Part shown: one piece after another, positions 12,797 to 24,620 of the stretch
Layout: each line of letters begins with the position of its first letter
Numbering within the stretch: the stretch's first letter is position 1
Assembly (NCBI GenBank): GCA_040954595.2
Contig: CM082586.2
Coordinates: 8,742,001 to 8,806,000 of the forward strand
Direction: 5' to 3'
Source: Balanoglossus misakiensis
Taxonomy: Eukaryota; Hemichordata
DNA: 64,000 bases
Made by a program: the position numbers and the translations under genes
The notes under the pieces: model-generated
The model's input: the letters and a program-made list of their open reading frames with translations, nothing else
Databases searched by the model: none
Told to the model about the DNA's origin: nothing

Positions 12797-15700
12797 TCAA
12801 GCAAACCTATATTTACAGTTCTGAATTGCTCAAAACTAGTGGCACTCAGAGAATTTGCTATAGAATTACACTTATGCAAAGCAAAAGTGCTACTTACTGG
12901 TGTAGTCAGAGATATAGGGCTGTTTGTATCGTCTTGTTTATTAGGGGCCCAGATACAGCCGAGGAATTTGGAGGGATGGAAGACCTAATAGAGTCTTACA
13001 CTTTAACTCATTAATTATGTTCCTACCTTATGCTAGGCAAACCAATAGGGCTTGAAGTCGGGTTTTTGTTGGAAATGGATCAGTATGGGATAGAGAAACT
13101 TTATACCATTGTACGGTATATTGAATCTACTAACTGATGATTCTGTTATCTGCATAACACTAAGAAGATTGTTAGATTGTTATGGAAAATTTATCTAGAC
13201 ACGCTATCATAAAATGTCAATTATTCTATCAAAACACTGACAAGCTTGCAAACTTTTGCTCAGACACTGCTCAATTTCTACTATGAAATGGAATTTCAAA
13301 ACAGCACAGATACAGTCATGGAATTTTAAGTGACAGAATGGGACTATTCAAATCGTAATTACATCTTTCTGAAATTATAATGTTGCTGTACGTTATGCAC
13401 TTTTGTAAACTAGAACAATGTTTGTGACATAATGCAATCTCACAAATGGAAATTTGTATTTGATCATCTGTTTTAAAAAGTATTATCAGTAATTGCATTA
13501 GACATAGGTCATCTGTGTACATGTATTATGCATAGGTAACATACCCTCTGAACAGGAAGCAAAATCATTAAGAATTTGTTCCGGACAGATTTTTATGACT
13601 GGTTATTTACATTGTCAGCAGGTTTAATATTAGGGAATGAGATTTGGTTTGTACACATTGAAAAATAAAGTTGATGTATATTGCTTGGGTCATACCAGTG
13701 ATCCACACTGATTTATGTTTAGCAAATACAATAAAGATTCTTGTGTAACGTAACTTAACAGTGTGTTGAATTGCATAGAGGTGTATCATGGACTAGTAGA
13801 GATCCTATGGTGTTGATACAGGTAATATTGGCCATAGAGGGCAGCCTTCATTAAGAAGTCATTTGCACCAACCACAAAATTTTGCATTCTGGGAAAAAGC
13901 ATGAAGTCTGACTGTAGCACACAGTGACTGCTACTCTCAACAGTTATAGAACAAGGTGCAAAGCACTATTGACTGGGTGACACTTAGATGGGGGGGGGGG
14001 GGGTGGACTGTGTATATGACAGATCCAATGGTGATGTGTATGTATGCTGCTAATTGACCAGAAGGCTCAGCATGGTCAACAAAATGATCGAGTGGTTTGC
14101 TCTTAAGATAATTCCTCAGTGGCATAAGTGTGTATCAAGAAATATGTTGGTGCAACAAATTTCTCATACAAACAAGTATTTTATGTGATCACTGAAGGGT
14201 TCTGTGCGCATATGCCACCATCTTTGAATGAATGTCATGTTGCATTTAGAGAAAACAGTTTAGGTGCAAAACTTGGACCGGAAGGCGAATCGACAAGAAA
14301 ACGGAGGTTAGATACATCGAAAAACTTACCAATGTGAGTGAACTGCATTGTGTTCGGCCCACAGTGCACTTTCAGATTGGTTGCATCTGCAGCTCTGATT
14401 TTGCCGTCTAACACACATTTAGCAAGGCAAAACCTCAAACTACTGAACTGCAGCTACTTTTTTCCAAGCCTGTCACATTAACAATATATTGAATCAATTT
14501 CCACTCCCATTATTGAAACCACAACAAAACTGATAGTTTGTGATTAAATTATTTATTTCATCAATGCGATGTCTGTAAACACAAAAATACATTCGTTGTA
14601 TGTTTACACGTGTCAAAATAAGGCTGAGGTAAGGTATATATATATACACTGGAAGTGTTGATTATAAGACAGTCCCCTGTATCTGCCAATAGTGTGGTAG
14701 ATCCTAGTCTCTTGATGAGCAAGTCCAGTGACCCACGAAACATAGAGATATAACCACCTATTGTTTCTCCAGTTACCCTTATATTCCGGTATATATATAT
14801 AAATGCAGCATAGTGTATATATTTCTATTATAGATCTATTCATGTGATTGTCTATTTACTCATGTTGCAATTCCAAAATGGACAATTAAAGGCCAGCGAT
14901 CGTGTTATGTGCATGTAATATCGTGAGTACAAACATTCCTTCAAACCTGATGTTCTGAAAATTTTGCCTTCAATGCACTAAAAGCCTCTAGAGCTGCCAA
15001 ATTTCACATTTTTTTCCACAATAAAATACTTCAAAATCAAATATATTCCATATTCTTTGAAATCCTCACCATTATGCCATATTACTTGTATTTGCATCAG
15101 TTTGCCGTGTCTTCGCGACACATATCGCAATAGCTGCATACTGTTTGTATGGAGGCTGATAAAATGGGTGCGGCACCAATTTAATAGCATGTTCAAATTG
15201 TAACATACAGTTACAATCAGGAGTCGATCAGATGTTCATTAAGCTTATTTAGATGGACCAATTTAAGTTGGAAAATAAAACCATGAAAATAATGCAAAAA
15301 GTGGCAACTCTAGAGGCTTCTGAGTTCAAGTTGTGGACTGCCTTGGCTTCCTTCCATATTTCATGTGTACTGTATAAGTAGACTTTTGTTTTGTCCCTTC
15401 TTTTCACCCAATTTGCTGTCTTTTCCCAATCTCTGTCACAGACTATAGTCTCTGCCATCTTGTCTGATGTTCGGACATCACACTGCCTTATGGCATTGAC
15501 TGTATACCATTTTTTGTAACCAGTCTCTGATCGATCATCGGTGTTTCACAACATCTTTTGTATCATGTACCGGTACATTGAATATATTGAAATACAGCCG
15601 ACACAAAAGGCTTTATACAATATAATATGAAAGTGAAATAGATTCATAAAAATATGGCGACTTAATATTTTCAAATCATTTTGTATCTAAAACTGAGGTT

Positions 15701-16454
15701 AAGTTGATTGTGATTTTATGTTTGTTGAACAAAATATTTTCAGGATGGGTATGACAAATATATCAAATTTAGAAACATAATCCAATGTAGGAACAGCTAA
15801 ATATACATTAAATTATGAAGATAGATTTTTCAGTTGAAAATGACATTAACAATGGAGAAAATAATGTAACAATATTTTTACAGATAAAATTCTGAGCCAG
15901 AAATATTTACAAATTTAAAAATATTGTATATGCTTGTGTACTGTAAAGTTATCCTCTAATTATTTACAGGCACTCTAGAGCATTTTTATGTGCCTATCAA
16001 TTTGATACAAATAATATAGTTTAAAATCTTATGGTAACAGCAACATAGTTTCATTTAAAAATCAAAATCAGCAGTTGTATGTATGTGATAAGAGATATAT
16101 TCTTCCAATATTCCAAAATGAGTGTGACACGTGCAAACAAAGACTTGGCACCCTCCAGTGGTGTGGGGCAATCACCCATCTTCGATGACATCACAAGATG
16201 TATTGGGAGATTACATTATTGGAAGATAATTATAATTATCATGATTTCATCAACATGTCTAGTAATTCAATTTTTTGTAACTACAATACCTGTTACAATC
16301 TAAACCCCTTTCCCCTCCCCTCTGAAAGTCAAAACACGACTTTGTTCGTTTCATCCTCACGCCAGTACCATTTGCTTTCTCTCAACTACATGGTACTGTT
16401 CATCATGTACTGTAGTAGTAATTGTCAGGTCCATACCACAATAAGACAAAATGT
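12797..16454. other. Convergent intergenic region, DENND3 to RITA1
   Basis: Holds the DENND3 3' UTR and the RITA1 3' flank. Includes a 14-base G run at 13990-14003, a TA-rich patch at 14634-14645 and a block at 15086-15176 (ATCGCAATAGCTGCATAC, TTTGTATGGAGGCTGAT) resembling 59855-59940. AT-rich with no convincing gene. A minus-strand TTTATT (AATAAA in reverse) at 14552-14557 could serve RITA1. Confidence 0.5.
13660..13740 (+). terminator. Candidate DENND3 polyadenylation signals
   Basis: AAAATAAAG near 13663 and CAATAAAG near 13728 are the first strong AATAAA hexamers that fit a 3' end about 0.9 kb after the DENND3 stop. No cDNA evidence is available, so the true cleavage site is uncertain. 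Confidence 0.4.
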
Positions 16455-17081
16455 TTATCTCCATGGTGGTTTGGTAGTTGAGCTGGTCCTGGCAGTACTT
16501 CTAGCTGATGATGGCCTACTGCTTGCATTGTATCTACTGATTGACATCGCTGAGTTTGGTCTGCTGTTCAATTCCATGCGACTTCCACAGACAGGTGGGC
16601 TCCATAGGTACGGTTTGCCCGGAGATTTCTCTTGCTTTGTCACCCATGGAGGCTCAAAGTCTGCTTCCTGTAGCTTGGGTCCAAATAAAGTCTCATCAAC
16701 ATAGGTTGGTGTATGCTTCTTCAATCTATATCTGTTGCTGTACACCTGGGATGGTGTCATGGGACGGCGTCTTGATGCCGAAGTAGGAGTCCTGACACGG
16801 GCACTGTTAGAACCATATGTTGGAGGAGACCACAGCAATGGTTTCTGTACTTTGGGTTTGGGTTTTTGAGAATTATCCTCCCATGGAGGCGCGAAGGAGG
16901 CTCCTTGTAATTGTTTCCCAAACAGTGTTTCATCAACGAAGGAATCCTTTGATACTACATGATACACATCTCTTGTATGGCCAGCGCTCTGAGGCCGAGC
17001 TCCACTGACACTCAGATGACGAGTTCCAGTCACACTAAGATCTGAATGTCTGCCATCAACAGTCTTGTATGAAGTTGCCAT
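16455..17081 (-). CDS. RITA1: RITA1-like RBPJ-interacting and tubulin-associated protein
   Basis: Single-exon reading frame of 208 residues, ATG at 17081-17079, stop at 16455. The protein is basic, rich in Ser/Arg/Pro and probably disordered. It carries a duplicated module: FVDETLFG at about 48-55 followed by ASFAPPW and PLLWSPP (81-87), then YVDETLFG at 127-134 followed by DFEPPW and YLWSPP (158-163). Between them is RYRLKKHTP, and the chain ends KPPWR. These are the hallmarks of vertebrate RITA1 (VDETLFG and DESLFG motifs, an H-T-P motif, an LLWTPP motif and a KPPWK end). RITA1 exports RBPJ from the nucleus and dampens Notch output; its C-terminal part binds tubulin. Those functions are inferred here by homology. 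The length is somewhat shorter than the human protein (about 269 residues). It is convergent with DENND3 and divergent from USPL1. A non-coding 5' exon may exist but was not identified. Confidence 0.87.
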   Translation of the reverse strand: MATSYKTVDGRHSDLSVTGTRHLSVSGARPQSAGHTRDVYHVVSKDSFVDETLFGKQLQGASFAPPWEDNSQKPKPKVQKPLLWSPPTYGSNSARVRTPTSASRRRPMTPSQVYSNRYRLKKHTPTYVDETLFGPKLQEADFEPPWVTKQEKSPGKPYLWSPPVCGSRMELNSRPNSAMSISRYNASSRPSSARSTARTSSTTKPPWR

Positions 17082-18812
17082 TTCAGGTGTATTTAAAAAT
17101 GAACTTCAAATGTAGTCATTGCCCATTTGACTATATCAACTTCGGTTGAACTGTTCAGATGCCAGGTCCAGCAGTGATCCTAAAGCTGTACATGCACTGT
17201 TGATCCTGGAATTATAAAAATTAAATTATCAATTGCTGGAAATATACACTGAAAGGTCAGAAATGTACGTTATATTGACAATTTGCATAACAATCTCAAT
17301 AACTATTACAATACTGAATTTCTAACGTTTTGGAAAATTAAAGAAAGTATATGGTGACTCTAAACGGCTCGTGCTAAATGTCTCGAATTGTACCCAAATC
17401 TCGCGTATACCCGTCCACGGCGGGGGTTATTGCTTAAACATATTATCAACCTCTGATTGTGGCTGTACATGTACATATGTAAATATTAATTAACAAATTA
17501 AATAATGAACAGTGCTGCACCACCCCCTTTATTCAGCCACCCACAAGAGTACACAACTATTGTGGTAAAGCACACATGGCCATGGTTTAACCATTAGAAT
17601 CTCCACATACATGTACTAAAAAAATGTTGCCTGTCGACATAGGATAAAGAGAAGATTGAAGAATTTTACTAATTTACTAGTATTAAAAATATGCTACAAG
17701 TGGGACTTTAAAATCCTAAGATATCGCTTTTAAATTTTAAGTTGCATATGAAATGAGATCCAGGGGTGTCAATAGCCATTCTTGTGCTGCTCCATGTTGT
17801 GGCCAGGTGTCATTGGACCCTCTGATTTTAAGATTGTTCAAATTTTACCATCCAGTGTACTGATAGGAGAAATAAACATGGTATTGTAGTATTAACAGAT
17901 TACACATTCAGTAAATTTCATTTTTAATACGCGGGTATAAAACAAACAACTGCATTACCAATTATACAATCCTTTGCACAGAAATAGGGGAATTTGAACT
18001 GAATATGATATTACATGTACATCTACATCAGAAATAAATTGATGTACCACTGTCAGATTTCTGAGATGTAATATCAGATCCTACGTTCCGGTAAAAAAGC
18101 TGTTGATTGGCACATATTTATTACAGGTTAATTTTGCCAAGAAATAACGTATTTCCCCATTGGTGTACGCTCCGGGTGTACGCTACTGTAACTGGGTCAT
18201 CCATCACTGACCAACTTCGCATATCGTATTTCAAGGCACGGTGTAAAATTTTGACTGTTCTGACTGCGGCAGAGTTGTTTGGCCTTTATGGGACATGGAA
18301 TGTCTGTATGAAGAGTTGGTGGGGGTTTTAATTACACTAAGTCCATCTATAAGAGACCCAAAGAAATGCTTCTTTACAGACAAATGTGTGTAGCCCCTGT
18401 ACTAGCGAGAGTGTTCGCAGTTGTGTGTGGTTTACGGATCGCTGTTGTCAATGTCAACGCATTTGAAGGTAACTAACCACTGTACTAATAAAACTGTCAT
18501 CAACGCGAATAAGCGCTGCACAGTTGCCTTTCTTAAGACTTCAGCTATCAAACTCACCCTTTATACCAAGAATATGAGGTACCCTCTTCGGGATGCATCG
18601 ACAAACACAACCCTTATTGTGTACAGTCTCCCTTCCTGGCGTCTTCAACGTTGTCACAGAGATGTCAAGTCACCTGCATAGTTCACTCTTGAGGGCGCAC
18701 TGCTGTCACGTGATAACGAGTGATCCAAGTCATTGCCCTGACCATGCTTCTGCATGCAGCTGACAGGACCACGGGCATTGTAATTTTCAACCGTGGATTG
18801 TGGGCATACACC
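17082..18812. other. RITA1 upstream flank
   Basis: Expected to contain the RITA1 promoter and any 5' UTR exon. No TATA box, known repeat or conserved coding stretch was recognised. The short open frames near 18107-18681 have no family resemblance. Confidence 0.4.
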
Positions 18813-19412
18813 ATTTGCGGGCGTTTCTGGAACCGCTTTAATTAAACCCATTTTTCGATGTTTTTTTTTTTCTCGATAACTGTTTCCAAAAGCTATGTAT
18901 GTTGTTAGGCAACTATATCGAAAATGAACGTTCTATTATACTTGTGCAGAAATCGGTCATTTGCATCGATGTTTGATTTTACACTGAAACAAAACACATT
19001 TTGCGGGCGTTTCTGGGACTGCTTTATTTTCTGACCCTTTTTCCGATTTTTTTTCTCGATAAATGTTACCAAAAGCTATATATGTTAACTCCAATATATA
19101 AGGTGTTAGGCAACTATATCGAAAATGAACGTTCTATTATACTTGTGCAGAAATCGGTCATTTTCATCGATGTTTGATTTTACACTGAAACAAACACATT
19201 TTGCGGGCGTTTCTGGGACCGCTTTATTTTCTGACCCTTTTTCGATGTTGTTTTTTCTCGATAAATGTTACCAAAAGCTATGTATGTTAACTCCAATATA
19301 TAAGGTGTTAGGCAACTATATCGAAAATGAACGTTCTATTATACTTGTGCAGAAATCGGTCATTTTCATTGATGTTTGATTTTACCATAGACCTGATTTT
19401 ACACTGTAACAA
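18813..19412. repeat. Tandem repeat, three units of about 186-200 bp
   Basis: TTGCGGGCGTTTCTGG recurs at 18815, 19001 and 19201, each followed by CTCGATAA, ACCAAAAGCTAT, GTTAGGCAACTATATCGAAA and ATACTTGTGCAGAAATCGG. The first unit lacks about 14 bp (the ACTCCAATATATAAGG block). Minisatellite-like array in the RITA1-USPL1 intergenic region. Confidence 0.85.
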
Positions 19413-20841
19413 ATGGTGGCCTAAATTAACGTAAATAAGGTGGCTTCAAAATGAAATGGGCGATTTTTTATTCTCTTGATCATGATAAGTATTGGTTCTG
19501 GTGATCTTTAGTACTAAATTCTTGAGCTATCAGGACATGACTGGTGACATAAAAATGTTCAACTTTTATGAAAAATGCAAAACTATTTTCGAGCGAGCGA
19601 GCGAGCGCTTTCCAAGATGGCAGTGTGATCAGGTGTGTGCATACTGCTTCAAGTGTGTCGCGTTTTTACCCTTCAAAAATGCGTTTTTCAAATTCGATAG
19701 CCATTGTCAATCTTCTAGTTAAGTTGTATCGTATAAACACCATGCGTTGTTACTATAATTTTGCCAAAGCGGTTAATGTTACCGAGAAAATTGTATGAAA
19801 ATTCGATGTTGCTTTTTGAGCTGCACAGCATATGCGGGGGATGTCATTTTCCCCAGAATGCATCATAATTTATTTAGCACGTGTGGAAAATTTCTGTGTA
19901 CTGTTGCTGTTATTGTTGTAGAAATGTTGTTTAAGATACAGTCCCTCCACCAACACGTCGATTTGTGATTCTTATTCTAACCCTGACCTTGTCGATCAGA
20001 ACGCGACCCATCAGGAACACGTACTGGAAAGTGACCCAGGTCGTTGAGTGAGTGATCGAAGACAGTGCATTTGTAAGGCTTCCTTTCTGGTCGTCTCTTC
20101 CTGACTTCGGCCTGACATGCTTCCGATCTGGGGAGTTAATTGGATTAACCGAATAAACATCCAATAAACATTTCAGCAAACCATAATGAGCATCATAACA
20201 ATAGGGACCCGAGCGTTTCTCGATAGTCTTTCTTGAGGGACTGTGGTATAAACGAACACACAATGTAATATTTCGTGTGTTTTTTATCCAACCTTTTTAA
20301 TGTAATTTTTGATAATTTCAAGTAAACGTCGAATCCACAACATCTTCAGGTTATAAATGCTTTGAGTTTAATTAAGTTGGCGTTGCTCAAGACGCATCAC
20401 AAATTCGTGTTCACATGAAACGCCATGAATTTAGGAAAGAGGCTCCCCACACCTCAATTATAAATTTCTGAAAGAAATTTATAATTGCATGAATGTATAA
20501 TAGTGTAGTGTTGCAATAAAGAAATCTATGAATAAATTAAAATGACAAGTAAATACAATAATTGGTAGAATTGGTAAAACAAGAAAAGTGAACGTGTTAG
20601 AAACTTTTGCAAAAAAGGTGGCTCGAAACTGCAATTTTGATGACTCAAAAGCAAAAGTTGGCCGTAAAAACTGAACGGTCCCTTAGTCTTGGTGGTGATG
20701 CCTTGTCTGTAATTATTTTGACAAGAGAGTCCTCGGGCGACAGCGGTCATCTACAGAAAACTGAACATCTTGAAACGTGTACCGAAAAGGTACCACCCGA
20801 TAGAGTACATTTTGCCTGACCAGTCAATCTGCTAAACTCCA
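19413..20841. other. Intergenic stretch with a short perfect hairpin
   Basis: Holds a (CGAG)n patch near 19593-19607 and a perfect 15-bp hairpin with 3-base loop at 20455-20487 (CAATTATAAATTTCT / AGAAATTTATAATTG). A minus-strand 110-codon open frame at 19931-20263 matches no family I recognise. Confidence 0.4.
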
Positions 20842-21180
20842 TTAAAGGTACATGAGCTGCAACTGGATAAAAAATGAAAGTTTTAAATAATATCATATAT
20901 GCTTTTAATTATGTCTATTAAATGATATTTCATGATAATATATCAAGATCAACACTTATTTATGACAAAATGGCAAAAAATTAAAGTGAACCGACACCTT
21001 CCTTGTAGAGAGATTCTAATAAAATCTTTGTGAAAAACATGAGTGATTTGCGTCGTTTTTATTCACTTTCACTTATCGCGCAGCAGCGTAGCGTCGATCT
21101 CGATATGCAGTGTGACGTCACAAACTAGTCACCAGTAGCAGACGCCACCGTGCGCACGCTAACGTACACAGACAGTTGAC

Positions 21181-21495
21181 ATGGCTGGCTGCCTCGCAAG
21201 TAGGAGCAAAAACAGAGTTGGCAAAAACACGGCGAAAGGTTTTATAAAAGTTCCCGACCCTTCGGTGGACAGTCAAAATGCAAATCGAGCTGAAAAATGG
21301 GTGTCAAACATTGGCATATTATTTCGGTGCTTATTGCTGAGACAGATGATACTTTTGCTTCGGAAATGTTCGTGTTCAACTAGGCCCCATATCGTGAAGC
21401 ATATTGCAAAAAAAAAAAAAAAAAAAAAAAAATACACAGCAAAAATTGTCGAAACAGCCGGGGCTCCTGATTTCCTTAATTTGATCGCCATATGA
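21181..21495 (+). pseudogene. THAP-like N-terminal fragment in left arm
   Basis: Open frame starting MAGCLASRSKN, with KGFIKVPDP and RAEKWVSNIG at THAP-like spacing: a leading Cys, an aromatic-Pro strand, and a conserved Trp. The second zinc Cys is not at its expected place and the frame then runs into a poly-A-encoded lysine stretch, so a working zinc finger is unlikely. Probably the decayed 5' end of a transposon gene. Confidence 0.45.
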
Positions 21496-21648
21496 CGAAA
21501 CCGAATTTTTGGCACTGTAAATCAAAACTCTGATCGGAAGAAAGTAGTGTGGCGGAAATAGTCCTACTTGTGAACACTGTTTTTGTCGCGTACCCAAGCT
21601 GTGAATGCATCGCAAAACCATTTCCAAAGACAAAAACGACCACGCGAT

Positions 21649-21960
21649 ATGGAGTTTTCAAACGAAGATATCGTCGGATTTTTGTACGAACCCGAATACA
21701 GCAGCGATGAGATGGTAGGCGACTCAAGTGAAACTGATTCCAAAAGTACAGAGGCAAGTGTAGACAGCAAAGATGACCGAGAAGAGTGATCGGCTTCGTC
21801 TTTCATCACGCTCATGGTGTAGCTGCGCTGCGGTAAATGCGAAGTTATTTCTACTGTCAAGGAATGCCGGTGCTGCCATGAAATAGATTTCTTGACAAGG
21901 CCGTTAGATAAAGACTTGAACGACATATCACGAAGCCATGCGATAATTTTTGACATTTAG
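21649..21960 (+). pseudogene. Broken P2X7-tail-like (ballast domain) frame in the foldback loop
   Basis: One frame of 103 codons before a terminal TAG, broken by TGA at 21787-21789 and TAG at 21820-21822. It begins MEFSNEDIVGFLYEPEYSSD, then an acidic Ser/Asp stretch, and after the stops CGKC (21829-21840) and ECRCCHEID (21862-21888). A YxPEYSS-acidic N-terminus followed by CGxC..ECxCCxE is the pattern of the cysteine-rich P2X7 C-terminal domain, which occurs in many stand-alone invertebrate proteins. Assignment is by motif only. Confidence 0.5.
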
Positions 21961-22279
21961 TCACCCATGTCATAATAGGGACCCTCGTGATTTCCCAAAA
22001 GAATAGAAAGTAAACCTATTGACACTCTCGCGAAAATGTCTACCACACGTGTCTACCATCCTTTACGTTGATCAACAGCTGTGAAAAGATGCGGCTTTGT
22101 TGATCAAAGGGAGGCAGAAACTCCGATTGTCATGTTTCGAGTACATCTGTGGTGCTTCCAGATGGTAGAGGTGGTCGTTTTTGTCTTTGGAAATGGTTTT
22201 GCGATGCATTCACAGCTTGGTCACGGACAAACACAGTGTTCACTAGTAGGCCTATTTCCGCCACACTACTTTCTTCCGA

Positions 22280-22615
22280 TCAGAGTTTTGATTTACAGTG
22301 CCAAAAATTCGGTTGCGTCATATGGTGATCAAAGGTAATCAGGAGCCCCGGCTGTTTCGACAATTTTTGCTGTGTAGTTTTTTTTTTTGCAATATGCTTC
22401 ACGATATAGGGCCTAGTTGAACACGAACATTTCCGAAGCAAAAGTATCATCTGTCTCAGCAATAAGCACCGAAATAATATGCCAATGTTTGACACCCATT
22501 TTTCAGCTCGATTTGCATTTTGACTGTCCACCGAAGGGTCGGGAACTTTTATAAAACCTTTCGCCGTGTTTTTGCCAACGCTGTTTTTGCTCCTACTTGC
22601 GAGGCAGCCAGCCAT
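22280..22615 (-). pseudogene. THAP-like N-terminal fragment in right arm (mirror copy)
   Basis: Mirror of the left-arm frame with only two differences over the first 79 residues (Ser for Arg at position 12, Tyr for His at position 70). It starts at 22615. The poly-lysine run is shorter, and the frame ends by reading out into unrelated sequence. Confidence 0.45.
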
Positions 22616-23184
22616 GTCAACTGTCTGTGTACGTTAGCGTGCGCACGGTGGCGTCTGCTACTGGTGACTAGTTTGTGACGTCACACTGCATATCGAGATC
22701 GACGCTACGCTGCTGCGCGATAAGTGAAAGTGAATAAAAACGACGCAAATCACTCATGTTTTTCACAAAGATTTTATTAGAATCTCTCTACAAGGAAGGT
22801 GTCGGTTCACTTTAAAGAAAAATGAAAATTCCTGCAATTTTAAAAAAAGTGCAATATTGCAATGAAAAATGAAAATCTGATGTCTCAGTGGTGTACATTT
22901 ACTTCCATGAGCTCAAGTGGATGAGATCATGTTTTGTTTATGAAGTTTCATAACCGGAAATGCAACATTTTCATTGTTTCTTGCATTTTCCCACGGTGGC
23001 GGCCATAATCGCTTGCGGCAAAGCTTTATTATTTATCTGGTTAAAACAATGCATATGCACTCATATTAGGGTTTATAATGCTTGTGTATAGTTTACTGCC
23101 TTTATCTGCATGGACTATTGGTAGTACAGTTTGAAACAAAAATTATGAAAATTATCCCAAAAGTTGCAGCTTACGTGCCTTTAA

Positions 23185-24620
23185 TAAGACCACCTGTGTG
23201 AGGTCGAAACGTTGGTCAAAAAGATTGTTTTAACCATAGACAGAGAGAATTGTTTCATCTGTGAATTCTTATCTCAATTTTGTGCCTCGTCAAAACTGCT
23301 GCATCTACACTGTACGTAGTTGGACTTATTCTAGTCACCTCTACGAATTTATTTGAAGAGGTAGTAACAAGTGTTTTAGGCGTCTTGTCATGATCTGAAA
23401 ATTTCGCGATCACATTCAGGTAATCATATTTGCCACTGACCCACTGAGGTTTCAAATGAATCAGCCTGATATCCATAATTCCTGAACATATTCACGGTTC
23501 AAACAGAATATCGTAAAGAATCTGTGGTATTTTAAGGTCAACCATTTTTTTCACACAGAATATGTAGCCAAAATTTATTTTATTTGTTCGAATTTGCGTT
23601 CACTTCCAACTAGAAATGGCCGATAAGTTGTTTTGTAACATGCCAAGTTTATCCCTATATAGGACCATATGGTTTAGACCTGCAGTGTGTAAAATAAACC
23701 GCATTTAAGGCAGTTATAAAATTGTCTAAGCTCAAAGTTATCCTGCAGTATTGCAAAAGCTGGTCAGTTGATTGCGCGGTATTAAAACACCACGTCCGTC
23801 TACAAGTACTTTCTCTGGCTCAAAATTGACTTATCATAATATCAATCTTTTAGAAATCAAGCCCTGTAATGTCTCCAATTACCCCCCCCCCCCCCAAAAA
23901 AGCTTTTCGGTAGTAATTTTCCGATCTGAAAGATGCTTGATGATTACATTCATTACATTTTGTCATGATTTTGTCAAGTTCCATCACTAGGCTTATATGC
24001 CTAAGTTCTTACAACTCGAAAGCGACAAATATTTCTGCAACGCATCGCAACAGGTTTGTAACAACAATATTTAATAATTTATATAAGAGATAGTTAACTT
24101 GAAAATACATTTTACTTCGCTATATTTATACTCTAAAATGTGTTTGGAATACTGAGGAATTGAATTTGAAACAAACATAGTATTGAGGCCCTACAGGCCT
24201 AGTACTGCAATCACTAGCGCACATCCCATCAATGTACGGAAAGTATTATCATATGCCAAGCTATGAGTGTTGAACATTTATTTGTAAGAAGACCAAAATT
24301 GAGAGCACCGGACTATACATGTTAGAGCAGAAGCTTTTGAAAAGTGAAAGCTTAGGTCCCCGAACTCGAGCAAATCAAAATGAAAACGTTTTCGAAGTAG
24401 GCCTAAAGAATTTGCCCGTGTATAAAACATCTTGGTTTGATCATATGAGTTTTCTACTGTCTATGGATTGATGGATAATTTAAATTCAAGTACTAATGAA
24501 CAGAGCTCAAAGCAATGGTCCCAAGGTTCACGACTGGCGAACAAGCTTCTGTCTGGTCCCCTGTCCTTGTCCACGGTCACTCCACACACCCCGTTGGATG
24601 CGTTGCGTTGTATGCCTCAT
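23185..24620. other. USPL1 upstream flank
   Basis: AT-rich intergenic sequence with a 14-base C run at 23882-23895. No repeat family or coding stretch recognised. A minus-strand 73-codon frame at 23255-23476 is unassigned. Confidence 0.4.

Larger units (their letters stand above)
20985..22811. mobile_element. 1.83-kb Kolobok-like foldback element with long inverted arms
   Basis: TTAA duplications at 20981-20984 and 22812-22815 flank termini AGTGAACCGACACC and GGTGTCGGTTCACT. Arms 20985-21643 and 22171-22811 are near-identical inverted copies, the main difference being the length of a poly-A/T run. A 527-bp loop (21644-22170) separates them. TTAA target, 5'-AG ends and a THAP-like frame in each arm fit the Kolobok superfamily; no complete transposase is present, so it is non-autonomous. 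Confidence 0.7.
20842..23184. mobile_element. Family G TTAA element carrying a nested foldback
   Basis: Left end TTAAAGGTACATGAGCTGCA (20842) and right end TGCAGCTTACGTGCCTTTAA (to 23184) mirror each other. Internal blocks such as GAGCTCAAGTGGATGAGATC and CGGCCATAATCGCTTGCGGC match, in inverse orientation, the simple copy at 32054-32454. The foldback at 20985-22811 interrupts it at an internal TTAA. Confidence 0.75.

Noticed and set aside
18813-19412. CRISPR array
   Set aside because: Units of 186-200 bp repeat over their whole length with no unique spacers, and the genome is animal.
19931-20263. 110-codon minus-strand frame as a gene
   Set aside because: No recognisable domain and no convincing splice context; kept only as a note in the intergenic entry.
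21564-21956. 130-codon minus-strand frame in the foldback loop
   Set aside because: Antisense shadow of the P2X7-tail-like frame; the conserved Cys pattern reads only on the plus strand.
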